DNA of 64,000 nucleotides from CAZBBC01 sp964489835 (GCA_964489835.1 CAZBBC010000010.1:1-64000), one strand, 5' to 3'; shown: positions 28,378 to 37,143, counted from the first letter of the stretch. Translations and numbers: made by a program. The notes: a model not told the origin generated them from the sequence alone.

Positions 28378-28475
28378 AAAATCCGTGTTAATCCGGCCTG
28401 CCCTGTCTTACGGGGGAAATCCGTGGACAAATTCTTTTTTTGTTTGCAGCAATATGCTGCGGTATGAATAAATCA
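28378..28475. repeat. TGCAGCAATATGCTGC / CCGTGGAC repeat
   Basis: Contains the hairpin GCAGCAATATGCTGC and the phrase AATCCGTGGAC. The reverse complement resembles 31733-31790 (CGCAGC.TATTGCTGCAA, ACAAAAAAGAA, GTCCACGAATTT) and part of 31918-32060. Non-coding; it lies between the his attenuator and hisG. Confidence 0.6.
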
Positions 28476-28502
28476 GGTTTAATCTATCTCCCCATCCACA
28501 TA

Positions 28503-28532
28503 AAAAAAACCCGACTCTGAAGGAACCGGGCT
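28503..28532 (-). terminator. his attenuator terminator
   Basis: On the minus strand: an 8-bp stem CCCGGUUC/GAGUCGGG (two G-U pairs), loop CUUCA, then a run of eight U. It lies between the leader peptide stop and hisG. The 5' arm CGGUUCCUUC can pair instead with GAAGGACCG at the end of the leader peptide frame, giving an antiterminator. This is the classical attenuator layout. Confidence 0.85.
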
Positions 28533-28559
28533 TTTATATCAAATATATATGCTTTTATC

Positions 28560-28664
28560 TTAATTATAATCTGACGGTCCTTCCCCGGTCTTATCTGACA
28601 TCGTATGAAGATGTCGATGGGTAGTGAAGTGAAAATGTAAGGTTATTAAAAGCAAAATCATCAT
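28560..28664 (-). CDS. hisL: his operon leader peptide (HisL-like)
   Basis: A 34-codon frame, too short for ordinary gene calling, starting with two ATGs (28664, 28661). In the middle it reads HFHFTTHRHLH: five histidine codons within eleven. It ends with TAA at 28560, about 28 bases before the attenuator terminator. The codons CAT CGA CAT CTT CAT overlap a small hairpin (GACAT/ATGTC), as expected if ribosome stalling at His codons decides the RNA fold. Stalling when charged tRNA-His is scarce would free the antiterminator and allow hisG-hisIE expression. Function is inferred from composition, position and structure. Confidence 0.78.
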   Translation of the reverse strand: MMILLLITLHFHFTTHRHLHTMSDKTGEGPSDYN

Positions 28665-28852
28665 TGGACCATGTTTTATTAGTATTTTTATAAATATACA
28701 TCATCGTGAATATTTTGTCAAATACTTTCCCTCATCTATTTTGTCAGTGATTTTTTTGTAAAGGCTGTTAATCCAGATCTGTTTTTTTTAACTTTTGAAA
28801 AATTATTAATGTAAATAAATCATTGTATGATCGGTCGGTTCAATTTATTTAA

Positions 28853-29854
28853 TTACATATTCAATCGCTGGATTGCGGTAATTAGCATATGAACCCTCTC
28901 ATTTGGAATTAATTTTAGCCCCTCATTTTGAAGTTTTGAGAGAAATTCCCCTATATTTGATGGATTGACTTCTGAGAATGAACTAAACCCAGCAGATTTA
29001 TGTGCTCTTTCTATTACAGACCATCCGGCAGGTCCCATGGCCTTATTAACCAATACAACAATAGTCATATGGTAATCATCCATTAATCCTCTTTCACTCG
29101 ATACTAAGAAACGTAAGCTGGTAATCATTCGTTGAATCGAGGTTGCTAAATCATGGGTTTCTTTGCTATTAAAATTTTTCATTTCCATATCACTAAATTC
29201 AATATCAATGTCCTGAATATCAGCAGTGCTCACTTTTTCAGCAAGTTTTTGCAATTGCTCCAGTGGTTTAACTGTAATTCCACACAATAAATAAACCACA
29301 ATAAAAGAGATTAAAAGACCTAATAATATTGAGGTGATACTAATATATTGTGCGGCTGCATTTGCATTTTCAATTTTTAAAAATACGAATTCTTTAATTT
29401 CAGCAACAATTGAATGACACTCTCTTGCTGTCGCCACGGTCTCTTGAATAAGCCGATCCATTTCTCTATCATTCGTATCAGGAACATAATCATCTTTATA
29501 CTTTTTTATTATCCTTCGAAAAAGATCCCCGTACTGCATAGTTTTCTTTTCAAGGGAATTTAAATGATTAACTAAAATGATATCATTTATTTCTTCTTTA
29601 AGTTGTTGTGTAGAATGTATAAATTCGGCTAAATTTGTATTAAAAAGAGTGGTACTTGATAGATCTTGCCTCAATAAATAATTTTTTTCTTGCCTTCTGC
29701 ACTCCAGTAATAATAATTCTGTTTTGTTTATTTTCTCGATTATAAAAAAAGAACTTCTCATAATATTTTGTTGTTTAATGACGATTAATATTGTAATCGT
29801 CATTAATAAAATAATGATCATAAAAGCAATGATAAATCTCGTACGTATTCGCAT
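28853..29854 (-). CDS. HAMP-domain membrane protein without recognised output domain
   Basis: 333 residues. Topology: a transmembrane helix at about residues 7-26, an extracytoplasmic helical region to about residue 165 like the ligand domains of chemoreceptors, a second transmembrane helix about residues 170-192, a HAMP-like segment (GITVKPLEQLQKLAEKV), then about 110 cytoplasmic residues. No histidine kinase, GGDEF or chemoreceptor signalling domain is seen; the C-terminal stretch (from VLVNKAMGPAGWSVIERA onward) is not recognised. It may be a receptor whose partner is the next gene upstream (51 bp away) or a diverged sensor. No function assigned. Confidence 0.7.
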   Translation of the reverse strand: MRIRTRFIIAFMIIILLMTITILIVIKQQNIMRSSFFIIEKINKTELLLLECRRQEKNYLLRQDLSSTTLFNTNLAEFIHSTQQLKEEINDIILVNHLNSLEKKTMQYGDLFRRIIKKYKDDYVPDTNDREMDRLIQETVATARECHSIVAEIKEFVFLKIENANAAAQYISITSILLGLLISFIVVYLLCGITVKPLEQLQKLAEKVSTADIQDIDIEFSDMEMKNFNSKETHDLATSIQRMITSLRFLVSSERGLMDDYHMTIVVLVNKAMGPAGWSVIERAHKSAGFSSFSEVNPSNIGEFLSKLQNEGLKLIPNERVHMLITAIQRLNM

Positions 29855-29905
29855 AATTTTTATTTTTCTTATTTAAAAATTTGTTTAATTAATATCATAG
29901 TTTTT

Positions 29906-31573
29906 TCAATTACAATCAGAATCGGATTTTGTGCTTGTCTTTGAATGTATATCATTGCCTTCGATAGGTTGGTAGAAGGAATCGAGTTGTATGATCAAAT
30001 TTTCTAGATCAGTAATCTCCATCGAAGTGGGGACAAAATCAACGGGTTCAACTGTTGTCGCCGGCAGTTGATGATCAATACGCTCAAAAAGATCCTCTAT
30101 TTCATCCAATGCAAATTGAATGGGGATAGATACATAATCATAAATTTGATCCTTTATGCTTCTCAATTCCGCTTTGGATTGAAGCAAAGATGTAACAATA
30201 TCATTTAAACCTGAAAGTGCATGATATACCTCAGAACAGCTGAATCCTTCTTTATGGCGCATTATAGAAAGTTCTTGAATATAATTTAGCATAAGCATTC
30301 GGTCACCTGTGCGCACGGCTGCCGCAAGAAATTGATAGATAATATTCACTGACCAGGAGAGATCATCTTTTTCTATTTGTGCATAGTGTTTGAATTTCTG
30401 CTTGTTTTCTGGTGAAAGAAGATAATCAATATACTTCGAGACTACTTCATCTTTTATGGCCATAATCCCTTCATATATTATAAGGTTAGGTCTCATAAAA
30501 TCACGATTTATTATGGCCTCATTCTTTGCATGCCAATCATAAGGTTCGATTTTCATTTTCTCAATCAAGAAAAGTAATCTTCGTTTCAATCTGTATCTTG
30601 GGGTTGGTTTCCAGGACAGTACTTTTTGAGTATGAAATGAATCTACTTCTAATTTTTTATCGACATATTGCAACATCCACAACCGCTCAAATGGCATTTG
30701 TCTAACTAAACGTCCCCACAGATTACGAATGATCACTCCCCCATAGGCAAATATCTTTGGAATATAAACGGGCTTGATCGTTTTTCCCCAATAATAGCGG
30801 GTTGCAACCTTAAACAATTCACGATGGGAAATTGAATCATTTGGACTGGCAATATAATAATTTACCGATGGATGAGAATTGCTTGTGTAAATAATTTTCA
30901 GAAAGATTTTTATAACGTCATTTATATGAATATATGTTATACTGGACTCACCATGACCTGCAAGAATTTTAGCGTTCCATTTTTTCGAAAGCCAGGTGCA
31001 GAGGAATTTATACAACGGTCCATATTCACACCAGTCACTAAATACGGCAGCCAAGCGTACAATTGAAACAGAAAACCAGGTCGAATATTCTCCCGCCATC
31101 TCCTCACCAAGGCGCTTACTCCTGGCGTAAGGAAACTCTGCATCTGGTAAGCTTTGCTCATCGATCCGCTTTCCGGACTGTGGAAATTTTGATACCGTGA
31201 GTGAACTGATAAAAATAAAATGCCTTACACAAAGCCACTTGGCCTGTTCAAGCATATGGCGGGTTCCATTTACATTCGTTCGGTTATATTCAGGATTATT
31301 TTTGTAGGTAAAATCGTAATAAGCCGCCAGGTGAAGTATACAATCCGCGCCACCATGCTCTTTTATTCTAAACATTACTTTTTTCAAGGAGGCCCAATCC
31401 CCAATATCTACCTGAATCCATTTAATATTGGGATGTGAATCAATCCCCGCTTGTATTTGTGAACGTCTGGCTATTGCATATATAATAAACCGTTCTTTTA
31501 CAGCCTCAATAAAATATCGGCCAATAATACCCGAAGCTCCAGTAACAATTATTCTTTTAAGATCTTTTGGCAT
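29906..31573 (-). CDS. NAD-dependent epimerase/dehydratase with unknown C-terminal domain
   Basis: 555 residues. The N-terminal 300 form an extended short-chain dehydrogenase: NAD loop VTGASGIIGRYF at residues 10-21, active-site pattern with S.., YARSK (about residue 150), and TYIHINDV near residue 205. Such enzymes act on sugar nucleotides or steroid-like substrates. After about residue 330 comes a charged, mainly helical region of roughly 220 residues with no recognised family. The gene precedes the HAMP protein by 51 bp on the same strand, and the pair is isolated from other operons. Substrate unknown. Confidence 0.75.
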   Translation of the reverse strand: MPKDLKRIIVTGASGIIGRYFIEAVKERFIIYAIARRSQIQAGIDSHPNIKWIQVDIGDWASLKKVMFRIKEHGGADCILHLAAYYDFTYKNNPEYNRTNVNGTRHMLEQAKWLCVRHFIFISSLTVSKFPQSGKRIDEQSLPDAEFPYARSKRLGEEMAGEYSTWFSVSIVRLAAVFSDWCEYGPLYKFLCTWLSKKWNAKILAGHGESSITYIHINDVIKIFLKIIYTSNSHPSVNYYIASPNDSISHRELFKVATRYYWGKTIKPVYIPKIFAYGGVIIRNLWGRLVRQMPFERLWMLQYVDKKLEVDSFHTQKVLSWKPTPRYRLKRRLLFLIEKMKIEPYDWHAKNEAIINRDFMRPNLIIYEGIMAIKDEVVSKYIDYLLSPENKQKFKHYAQIEKDDLSWSVNIIYQFLAAAVRTGDRMLMLNYIQELSIMRHKEGFSCSEVYHALSGLNDIVTSLLQSKAELRSIKDQIYDYVSIPIQFALDEIEDLFERIDHQLPATTVEPVDFVPTSMEITDLENLIIQLDSFYQPIEGNDIHSKTSTKSDSDCN

Positions 31574-31732
31574 AAGATATTGTCATCCTATCTGAGCGAT
31601 TCGAGATATTTTGAAATTTTTTTTATCAGCTCAAGTATCCATTATAGTGAATAAGGCTTAATATAATAAACTTTTTATGTAATTATAATAAATTATGTAT
31701 CTAAATATAATTAACCTGATCTATTAATAACG

Positions 31733-32065
31733 CAGCCTATTGCTGCAATACAAAAAAGAAGTCCACGAATTTTCACGAATTAAAAGATGTACTATAAAAA
31801 AATCTCTGCGGTCTCTGCTTTAAATGAATATATTCAGTTTGTAAAAATTTTGCTAATCGCCCCGGCGATCCGCCGCGGAAATAACAAAGTTTTTGGCTAC
31901 AATAGCATAGCGTCGCACAGGGCTGCAAACAAAGAAAAAAATAGTCCACAGATTTTATTTAAAAATTATTATTATTTTAGTTTTAATCCGTGCAAATCAG
32001 TTTCAGTCTACTCCTGCTTGCCCGGCCTGCCCGGCGCAGACGGGCGAGAGATGAATTATCCAGGT
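31733..32065. repeat. Repeat-rich intergenic stretch upstream of the SAM riboswitch
   Basis: No gene. It holds two degenerate copies of a repeat with GCAGC..ATTGCTGCAA, ACAAAAAAGAA and GTCCACGAATTTTCACGAA (31733-31790) and GGGCTGCAAACAAAG, GTCCACAGATTTT, AATCCGTGCAAATC (31918-32010), plus a GC-rich palindrome (TGCCCGGCCTGCCCGG, about 32020-32044). The bases 32066-32300 are AT-rich with nothing recognised except the likely promoter of the riboswitch. Confidence 0.55.
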
Positions 32066-32306
32066 TAATTTATTTGTTTCCAATTCGTAAATCATAAATC
32101 GTTAATCCTTGCTCGATTTACAAAGAATAGAGATTAATCCGAAGATATTGAAACTCAGAATTTAAATGATGTTGAAGGGCTTTTTTTATGTCGAAATATT
32201 CAATCGGACTTGACAAACTTCAGAAGCTTTCTTACCTTTCAAGCCAATAATTTTTAAAAGAAATTGTAACTGATTAAGAAATAATAGTATTATTTAACAA
32301 ATAGTA

Positions 32307-32417
32307 CTTTATCAGGAAAGGTGGAGGGATCAGGCCCTGTGAAGCCTTAGCAACCGTTCCCATTAACAAAAGGGAAAAAGGTGCTAAATCCTGCCCCTGG
32401 CATGGGGAAAGATAAGG
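32307..32417 (+). ncRNA. SAM-I (S-box) riboswitch
   Basis: The conserved SAM-I core is plain: AGGTGGAGGGATCAGGCCC, then TGAAGCCTTAGCAACC, a variable hairpin, then AAGGTGCTAAATCCTGC and GAAAGATAAGG. The P1 stem is CTTTATC (32307-32313) with GATAAGG (32411-32417), one G-U pair. It senses S-adenosylmethionine; when SAM is bound the downstream terminator forms. It controls metY-metX. Confidence 0.97.
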
Positions 32418-32430
32418 CGAGAAAATTATA

Positions 32431-32468
32431 AACCTCTTCCGGAATCTTTCCTGAAGAGGTTTTTTTTT
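32431..32468 (+). terminator. Riboswitch expression-platform terminator
   Basis: Hairpin AACCTCTTC/GAAGAGGTT with a 13-base loop, followed by an unbroken T run. It starts 13 bases after the riboswitch P1 stem. Acts as the SAM-dependent off switch. Confidence 0.93.
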
Positions 32469-32521
32469 GCCTAAAAATAAAACCCAGTAATTTTGTTATA
32501 AAAATTTATGAATATTGATTT

Positions 32522-32674
32522 TTCACCACGAAGATCACGAAGAGCACGAAGGATTAATAATAACAATTGGATAGAGCGTAATTAAACTGAAATTCCTGCT
32601 CCAATTTTAATATGATATTTTTTTTAAAATTCAATAAAATATCTTTGTGTCCTTCGTGTGCTTCGTGGTTAATA
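32522..32674. repeat. ACCACGAAG inverted-repeat element between riboswitch and metY
   Basis: Left arm CACCACGAAGATCACGAAG (32524 on) and right arm CCTTCGTGTGCTTCGTGG (about 32651-32669) are inverted copies separated by about 110 AT-rich bases. The minus strand would read the INHEAHEGHKD string common to such non-coding repeats. It lengthens the untranslated leader of metY to about 255 bases past the terminator. Confidence 0.75.
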
Positions 32675-32723
32675 AATAGGTCAAATGAATGAGTTTTAAT
32701 ATATAACATTAGGAGAATCTGCC

Positions 32724-34037
32724 ATGGCAACAAAATCAATACCCAACTATAGATATGAAACATTGCAATTACATGCCGGGCAGGAACCAGACCCGGCCAC
32801 CAAGGCCCGTGCCGTTCCCATCTACCAAACAACATCCTATGTGTTTGACGATGCGGATCATGCCGCAGATTTATTTGCACTTAAACAATTCGGAAACATC
32901 TATACCCGTATCATGAATCCGACCACCGATGTCTTTGAAAAACGAATTGCTGCCCTGGAAGGAGGCGTTGCCGCTCTTGCGACTGCATCCGGTCAGGCCG
33001 CACAGTTAGTAGCGGTGACAACCGTCGCCCAATCCGGAGAAAATATCGTTTCTACAAGTTTACTATACGGTGGTACCTATAATCAGTTTAAAGTTACACT
33101 TCCCCGTCTCGGCATTGACGTTCGATTTGTTGATGGCGACACACCGGAAAATTTTGAAAAGTTGATCAACACCAAAACCAAAGCACTGTACATCGAGAGT
33201 ATTGGGAATCCCCGTCTAAATGTTCCTGATTTCAAGAGTATTGCGGAAGTCGCTAAGAAACACGGTATTCCTTTGATTGTCGATAATACTTTTGGCGCGG
33301 CCGGATTTCTGGTCCGTCCTATTGATCATGGTGCTGATATCATCACCGCATCAGCCACGAAATGGATTGGGGGACATGGGACTTCCATCGGAGGTGTGAT
33401 TGTTGATAGTGGACGATTTAACTGGGGTAACGGAAACTTCCCTGTTTTTACCGAGCCAAATCCCGGTTATCATGGATTAAAGTTCTGGGAGGTCTTCGGT
33501 GACGACGGACCCTTTGGTAATATCGCCTTCATTATTCGCGCCCGGGTTGAAGGATTGCGTGACCTGGGTCCGGCACTGAGCCCCTTTAATTCTTTTCTGT
33601 TTTTACAGGGATTGGAAACCCTGTCTTTGCGTGTTGAGCGTCATTGTCAAAATGCTCTCACTCTGGCGCAGTGGCTGGAAAAGCATCCCAAGGTCGATTG
33701 GGTCTGGTACCCTGGATTATCTTCTCATCCCTATCACCATAGTGCAAAAAATTATCTGCGATCCGGTCACTTCGGTTCAATCCTGTGTTTTGGAATAAAA
33801 GGCGGTTTGGAAGCGGGTAAAAGTTTCATCAATAACGTCACTTTGGCCAGTCTTCTGGCAAACGTGGGAGACGCAAAAACGCTGGTTATTCATCCGGCAT
33901 CAACGACTCATCAGCAGTTGTCTCAAACCGAACGTCAAACTTCCGGCGTAACCGAAGACCAGATCCGCGTATCAGTGGGAATAGAGCACATCGATGATAT
34001 TATCAACGATTTCGAGACATCCCTGGCCAATGTATGA
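32724..34037 (+). CDS. metY: O-acetylhomoserine sulfhydrylase
   Basis: PLP enzyme making homocysteine from O-acetylhomoserine and sulfide (direct sulfhydrylation). 437 residues, the usual MetY length. YTRIMNPTTDVFEKR is near residue 59 and the PLP lysine in SATKWIGGHG near residue 212. The start has AGGAG 9 bases upstream. Under the SAM-I riboswitch and overlapping metX, so the pair makes homocysteine from the homoserine supplied by ThrA. Confidence 0.95.
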   Translation: MATKSIPNYRYETLQLHAGQEPDPATKARAVPIYQTTSYVFDDADHAADLFALKQFGNIYTRIMNPTTDVFEKRIAALEGGVAALATASGQAAQLVAVTTVAQSGENIVSTSLLYGGTYNQFKVTLPRLGIDVRFVDGDTPENFEKLINTKTKALYIESIGNPRLNVPDFKSIAEVAKKHGIPLIVDNTFGAAGFLVRPIDHGADIITASATKWIGGHGTSIGGVIVDSGRFNWGNGNFPVFTEPNPGYHGLKFWEVFGDDGPFGNIAFIIRARVEGLRDLGPALSPFNSFLFLQGLETLSLRVERHCQNALTLAQWLEKHPKVDWVWYPGLSSHPYHHSAKNYLRSGHFGSILCFGIKGGLEAGKSFINNVTLASLLANVGDAKTLVIHPASTTHQQLSQTERQTSGVTEDQIRVSVGIEHIDDIINDFETSLANV

Positions 34038-35220
34038 AAAAACCACAAAATTAACAGGCAAGAAAAAGATGAAACGTAAGAAAAGCGATTCATTAAACCG
34101 CTTTATTGATATTTTTGAACCCCGGACTTCCCTATCTCTTGATTGTGGTGCCGAATTACCGGACGTCCGGATTGCGTATGAAACCTATGGAAAACTCAAT
34201 GCGGACGCTACCAATGCGGTGCTTATTTGTCATGCCTTGACCGGCAGTGCACATGTTGCCGGGAATGGAGATTTTCCGGCAGAATTTCTCGAAAAGGTCC
34301 CGCTTTTAAGATCTATTAACAGTAAAATACCAGGCTGGTGGAATGCACTCATTGGTCCGGGGAAATTATTCGATACCAACGAATATTTCATTATCAGTTC
34401 AAATATTCTTGGCAGCTGTTATGGTAGTACTGGTCCGAATAGCATAAATCGATTAACCGGCCGAAGATATGGGCTTGATTTTCCCCAAGTTACTGTGCGG
34501 GATATGGTCCAAGCCCAATATTCCCTGATCCGTTATTTAGGCGTTGAACAACTTGCTTTGATTACCGGGGGTTCATTAGGAGGAATGCAAGTTTTAGAAT
34601 GGGCAGTAATGTATCCCCACGCCCAGAGGTCGATTGTTCCGATTGCTACCGCCGCCCGCCATTCAGACTGGTGTATCGGATTAAATCATCTGGCCAGAGA
34701 GGCCATTATGAATGATCCGGCCTGGCAAAAGGGAAACTACACCGATCAACCGGCCGCCGGTCTTGGTTTAGCCAGAAAAGTAGGGATGATTTCCTATCGT
34801 TCTGATATCAGTGTAAACGCCCGCTTCGGTTACGAACGTATTGATCCCGCAGGAAATATATATAATAACAACAATATATTTCAGGTTGAGAATTATTTGA
34901 ATTACCAGGGTAAAAAATTGGTTGGGCGTTTTGACGCGAATTGTTATTTATATTTGAGCCGGGCCATGGATCTGCATGATGTCTCACATGACCGTGGCAG
35001 TCTGTCAGAAGTTTTGGGGAGTATTCGTGCTAAAACAGTTTGTATTGGTGTTAATTCCGATATTCTGTACCCGGCCCATGAGCAACAATCAATTGCTGCA
35101 GCGATCCCCGGAGCAATCTATCGTGAGATAAATTCTATTAATGGCCATGATGCCTTTTTAATGGAATTCGATCAAATCACTGAAATAATACAACCCGTAC
35201 TAGAGGAGATGATAGTATAG
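34030..35220 (+). CDS. metX: Homoserine O-acetyltransferase
   Basis: Alpha/beta-hydrolase fold enzyme that acetylates homoserine with acetyl-CoA, giving the MetY substrate. The nucleophile elbow is GGSLGGMQ (about residue 170); the catalytic aspartate is probably in NSDILYP and the histidine in NGHDAFLME at the C-terminus. The true start is uncertain: ATG 34030 overlaps the end of metY by 8 bases, and ATG 34069 fits homologues equally well; neither has a strong ribosome site. About 396 or 383 residues. Confidence 0.94.
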   Translation: MYEKTTKLTGKKKMKRKKSDSLNRFIDIFEPRTSLSLDCGAELPDVRIAYETYGKLNADATNAVLICHALTGSAHVAGNGDFPAEFLEKVPLLRSINSKIPGWWNALIGPGKLFDTNEYFIISSNILGSCYGSTGPNSINRLTGRRYGLDFPQVTVRDMVQAQYSLIRYLGVEQLALITGGSLGGMQVLEWAVMYPHAQRSIVPIATAARHSDWCIGLNHLAREAIMNDPAWQKGNYTDQPAAGLGLARKVGMISYRSDISVNARFGYERIDPAGNIYNNNNIFQVENYLNYQGKKLVGRFDANCYLYLSRAMDLHDVSHDRGSLSEVLGSIRAKTVCIGVNSDILYPAHEQQSIAAAIPGAIYREINSINGHDAFLMEFDQITEIIQPVLEEMIV

Positions 35221-35299
35221 GGTACAGTTAATAAATTTGTGGGAATTAAAAAGCCTTGATCATTTAAAAATTTAGAGATATGATGTAGCGACCAAAGAG

Positions 35300-35472
35300 T
35301 TTCCCCTTTTTAGGGCGGTTGCAGTTTAGAGCATTTTTATGAAAAAATGCATTTTTCAATTCACCAAAGCAAAAAATCTATTCCCCCTTAATAAAGGGGG
35401 TTAGGGGGTTGTTTATACATAACATAGATCAATTTTATATCCCCCTTAGTCCCCCTTTTCCAAGGGGGAGAC
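35300..35472. repeat. Composite repeat with C/G-tract element copy D
   Basis: The core 35381-35470 has the hairpins ATTCCCCCTTAATAAAGGGGG and CCCCCTTTTCCAAGGGGG in the opposite orientation to copies B and C. To the left lie GCGGTTGCAGTTTAGA and a palindromic GCATTTTTATGAAAAAATGC, both related to copy B's flank. It fills the metX-aspartokinase remnant gap. Confidence 0.8.
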
Positions 35473-35503
35473 AAATCTTTCATACATTAAAATCTGAATA
35501 AAA

Positions 35504-35872
35504 ATGATAATTATGAAATTCGGCGGCACGGCCGTCAAAGATGCTGCCGCGTTGCGCAATGTCGTATCGATCATCAAGCAGAGTCTTGTGAAAAAACCTG
35601 TTGTCGTTGTTTCGGCCATGGCCGGGATTACAGACCTCCTGGAGGAATCAGTAAAAATCGCCGTCAATCAGCAATCAGAACTGGTCATGGATTCAATTGA
35701 TAAAATTGAATCCCAGCATATCATGAGCCTTCTGCGGCAGGCGGATATTCACCTTGATTTGATATCTCAATTCGCAACCCAGATTAGTTTTATGTTTATT
35801 ATTGAGGAAAAAGATATCAAAAAAACGGTAAAACTTCTTCATAAAGAATTTATTGAAAAATACCTACACTAA
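35504..35872 (+). pseudogene. Aspartokinase with large internal deletion
   Basis: A 122-residue frame that starts exactly like an aspartokinase (MKFGGTAVKDAAALRNVVSI, then VVVVSAMAGITDLL). After about residue 80 it jumps to a typical aspartokinase C-terminal ACT end (ISFMFIIEEKDIKKTVKLLHKEF). Roughly 300 residues of the catalytic core and ACT domains, including the aspartate site, are missing, yet the frame is intact. It follows metY-metX, where a methionine-pathway aspartokinase would make sense, while a full ThrA exists at 10637-13093. Most likely a decayed duplicate. A retained regulatory role cannot be excluded. Confidence 0.8.
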
Positions 35873-35940
35873 TCGTTCCTTTAAATAACTGATTTTCAAT
35901 CCGAAAAAGGATTCGTTTAATTGGCGATTTAATAATTATA

Positions 35941-35985
35941 CTTTAGTCACTTTAGCCCACTTTTAACTTTAGTCACTTGTAGATT
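35941..35985 (+). promoter_or_regulatory. CTTTAGNCAC triple-repeat element, copy 1
   Basis: Three direct repeats of a CTTTAG(T/C)CAC-like motif starting at 35941, 35950 and 35967 (spacing 9 and 17). A second copy with the same spacing begins at 40484. This one lies 126-170 bases upstream of the lipoprotein gene at 36111. No convincing sigma-54 promoter is found between it and that gene. Likely a regulator binding site; function inferred. Confidence 0.5.
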
Positions 35986-36110
35986 ACGGCCTTATGTTTC
36001 GTTTAAGTTTATATATTTAATTATATTTTATTGCGATTATCTCTTGTTGTAATTACCTTTTATTATAGCTTAGTAAAAGAATAAAAAAAATTTAAGCATT
36101 TCTCTGAAAA

Positions 36111-37097
36111 ATGATTCTCAGATTCCGTCACACGCATAGTATAACTTTATTATTTATATCACTTGTATTATTTCTCAATATTTTTTGTGATGCCCCGCGA
36201 AATAATCCCCTCGATCCCGGGAATCCGGATAATCACTATTACCTGTTACAGGGACATGTGAAAACACTCAGTCTTCCCACCCAGCCTTTAGAAGGTGTGA
36301 CCGTATTTTATACCCATCAGGAAACGCAGACCAAAACCAATATTTCCGGTGAATTTTGCCTTGAGATAATCGACGCAGAAGATAGCTGGCTTCATTTTAG
36401 TCAATCCGGTTATTCGACCGATTCTGTTTATGTCGAATGGAAATTGACAAAGAAGTTTACAACCGAACAATTTCTAAATGCACTACCACAAGTAGAAAGT
36501 CTGCATGTATACAGTGTTATTTTAAACAGATATCCTTCCATTCAAACCGAGCAAGTTATCGTAAAATCAAAAATTACAGATATGGACAACGATATCGACT
36601 CAGTGGTGGTAGTTATCGGGCTGGATTCCATAGCTAAAATATTACAATACAACGTCACCGATAAAAACTATGAACGTACCTTATCCATTTTTGATTTAGG
36701 GATTACTGCTTTAGAAGAACTGGTTGGTTATAATTTCCAGATCATTGTTAAAGATATTTTTTCTCATAAATTTAAACTCGATACAGGTACTATTGAACGT
36801 GTCATTCGGGATGAAGTTATTTTTCAATCACCGGCAGGAAATGAAGTTACATCCCCCTCACCGACCCTGGTTTGGGAACGGTTTAGCCCGGGATTCAATT
36901 TCAAATACTTAATACAAATCTTTTCTGCCGAAATAACACCACAGCTACTCTGGGAGAAGAATGAGATTGGCGATGACATCACCCAATACCCTGTCGATAT
37001 GATCCTTCCTCCTGATGAATATTTCTGGGTTATATGGGTGATTGATGAATTTGGAAACAGAACACGTTCAAAACCGGCTTCATTTGCAGTGGAATAA
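36111..37097 (+). CDS. Secreted lipoprotein, NPLDPGN type
   Basis: 328 residues with a lipoprotein signal peptide and lipobox cysteine at residue 26 (LNIFCDAPRNNPLDPGN). The NPLDPGN stretch after the cysteine is common in lipoproteins of Fibrobacter/KSB1-like bacteria. Next comes a carboxypeptidase-regulatory-like beta domain (LQGHVKTLSLPTQPLEGVTV, about residues 48-110), and a C-terminal fibronectin/sorting-like domain (about residues 245-328: SPAGNEVTSPSPTLVWE). Probably an outer-membrane-anchored binding or structural protein. First of a set with the activator and kinase downstream (46 bp gap). Confidence 0.8.
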   Translation: MILRFRHTHSITLLFISLVLFLNIFCDAPRNNPLDPGNPDNHYYLLQGHVKTLSLPTQPLEGVTVFYTHQETQTKTNISGEFCLEIIDAEDSWLHFSQSGYSTDSVYVEWKLTKKFTTEQFLNALPQVESLHVYSVILNRYPSIQTEQVIVKSKITDMDNDIDSVVVVIGLDSIAKILQYNVTDKNYERTLSIFDLGITALEELVGYNFQIIVKDIFSHKFKLDTGTIERVIRDEVIFQSPAGNEVTSPSPTLVWERFSPGFNFKYLIQIFSAEITPQLLWEKNEIGDDITQYPVDMILPPDEYFWVIWVIDEFGNRTRSKPASFAVE

Positions 37098-37143
37098 AAC
37101 GTTTTTATTCATGATCCTTTATTAATCAATATCCGAGGTATTT

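Noticed and set aside
31787..32068. 93-codon open frame in the gap before the SAM riboswitch
   Set aside because: Lies over degenerate repeats and a GC-rich palindrome; composition and end (GLPGADGREM) are repeat translation, not a protein.
32554..32880. 108-codon minus frame containing NHEAHEGHKD
   Set aside because: That string is the usual translation of ACCACGAAG-type non-coding repeats, and the rest overlaps metY antisense.
35446..35667. 73-codon minus frame opposite the aspartokinase remnant
   Set aside because: Antisense to the remnant and the end of repeat copy D; no independent support.
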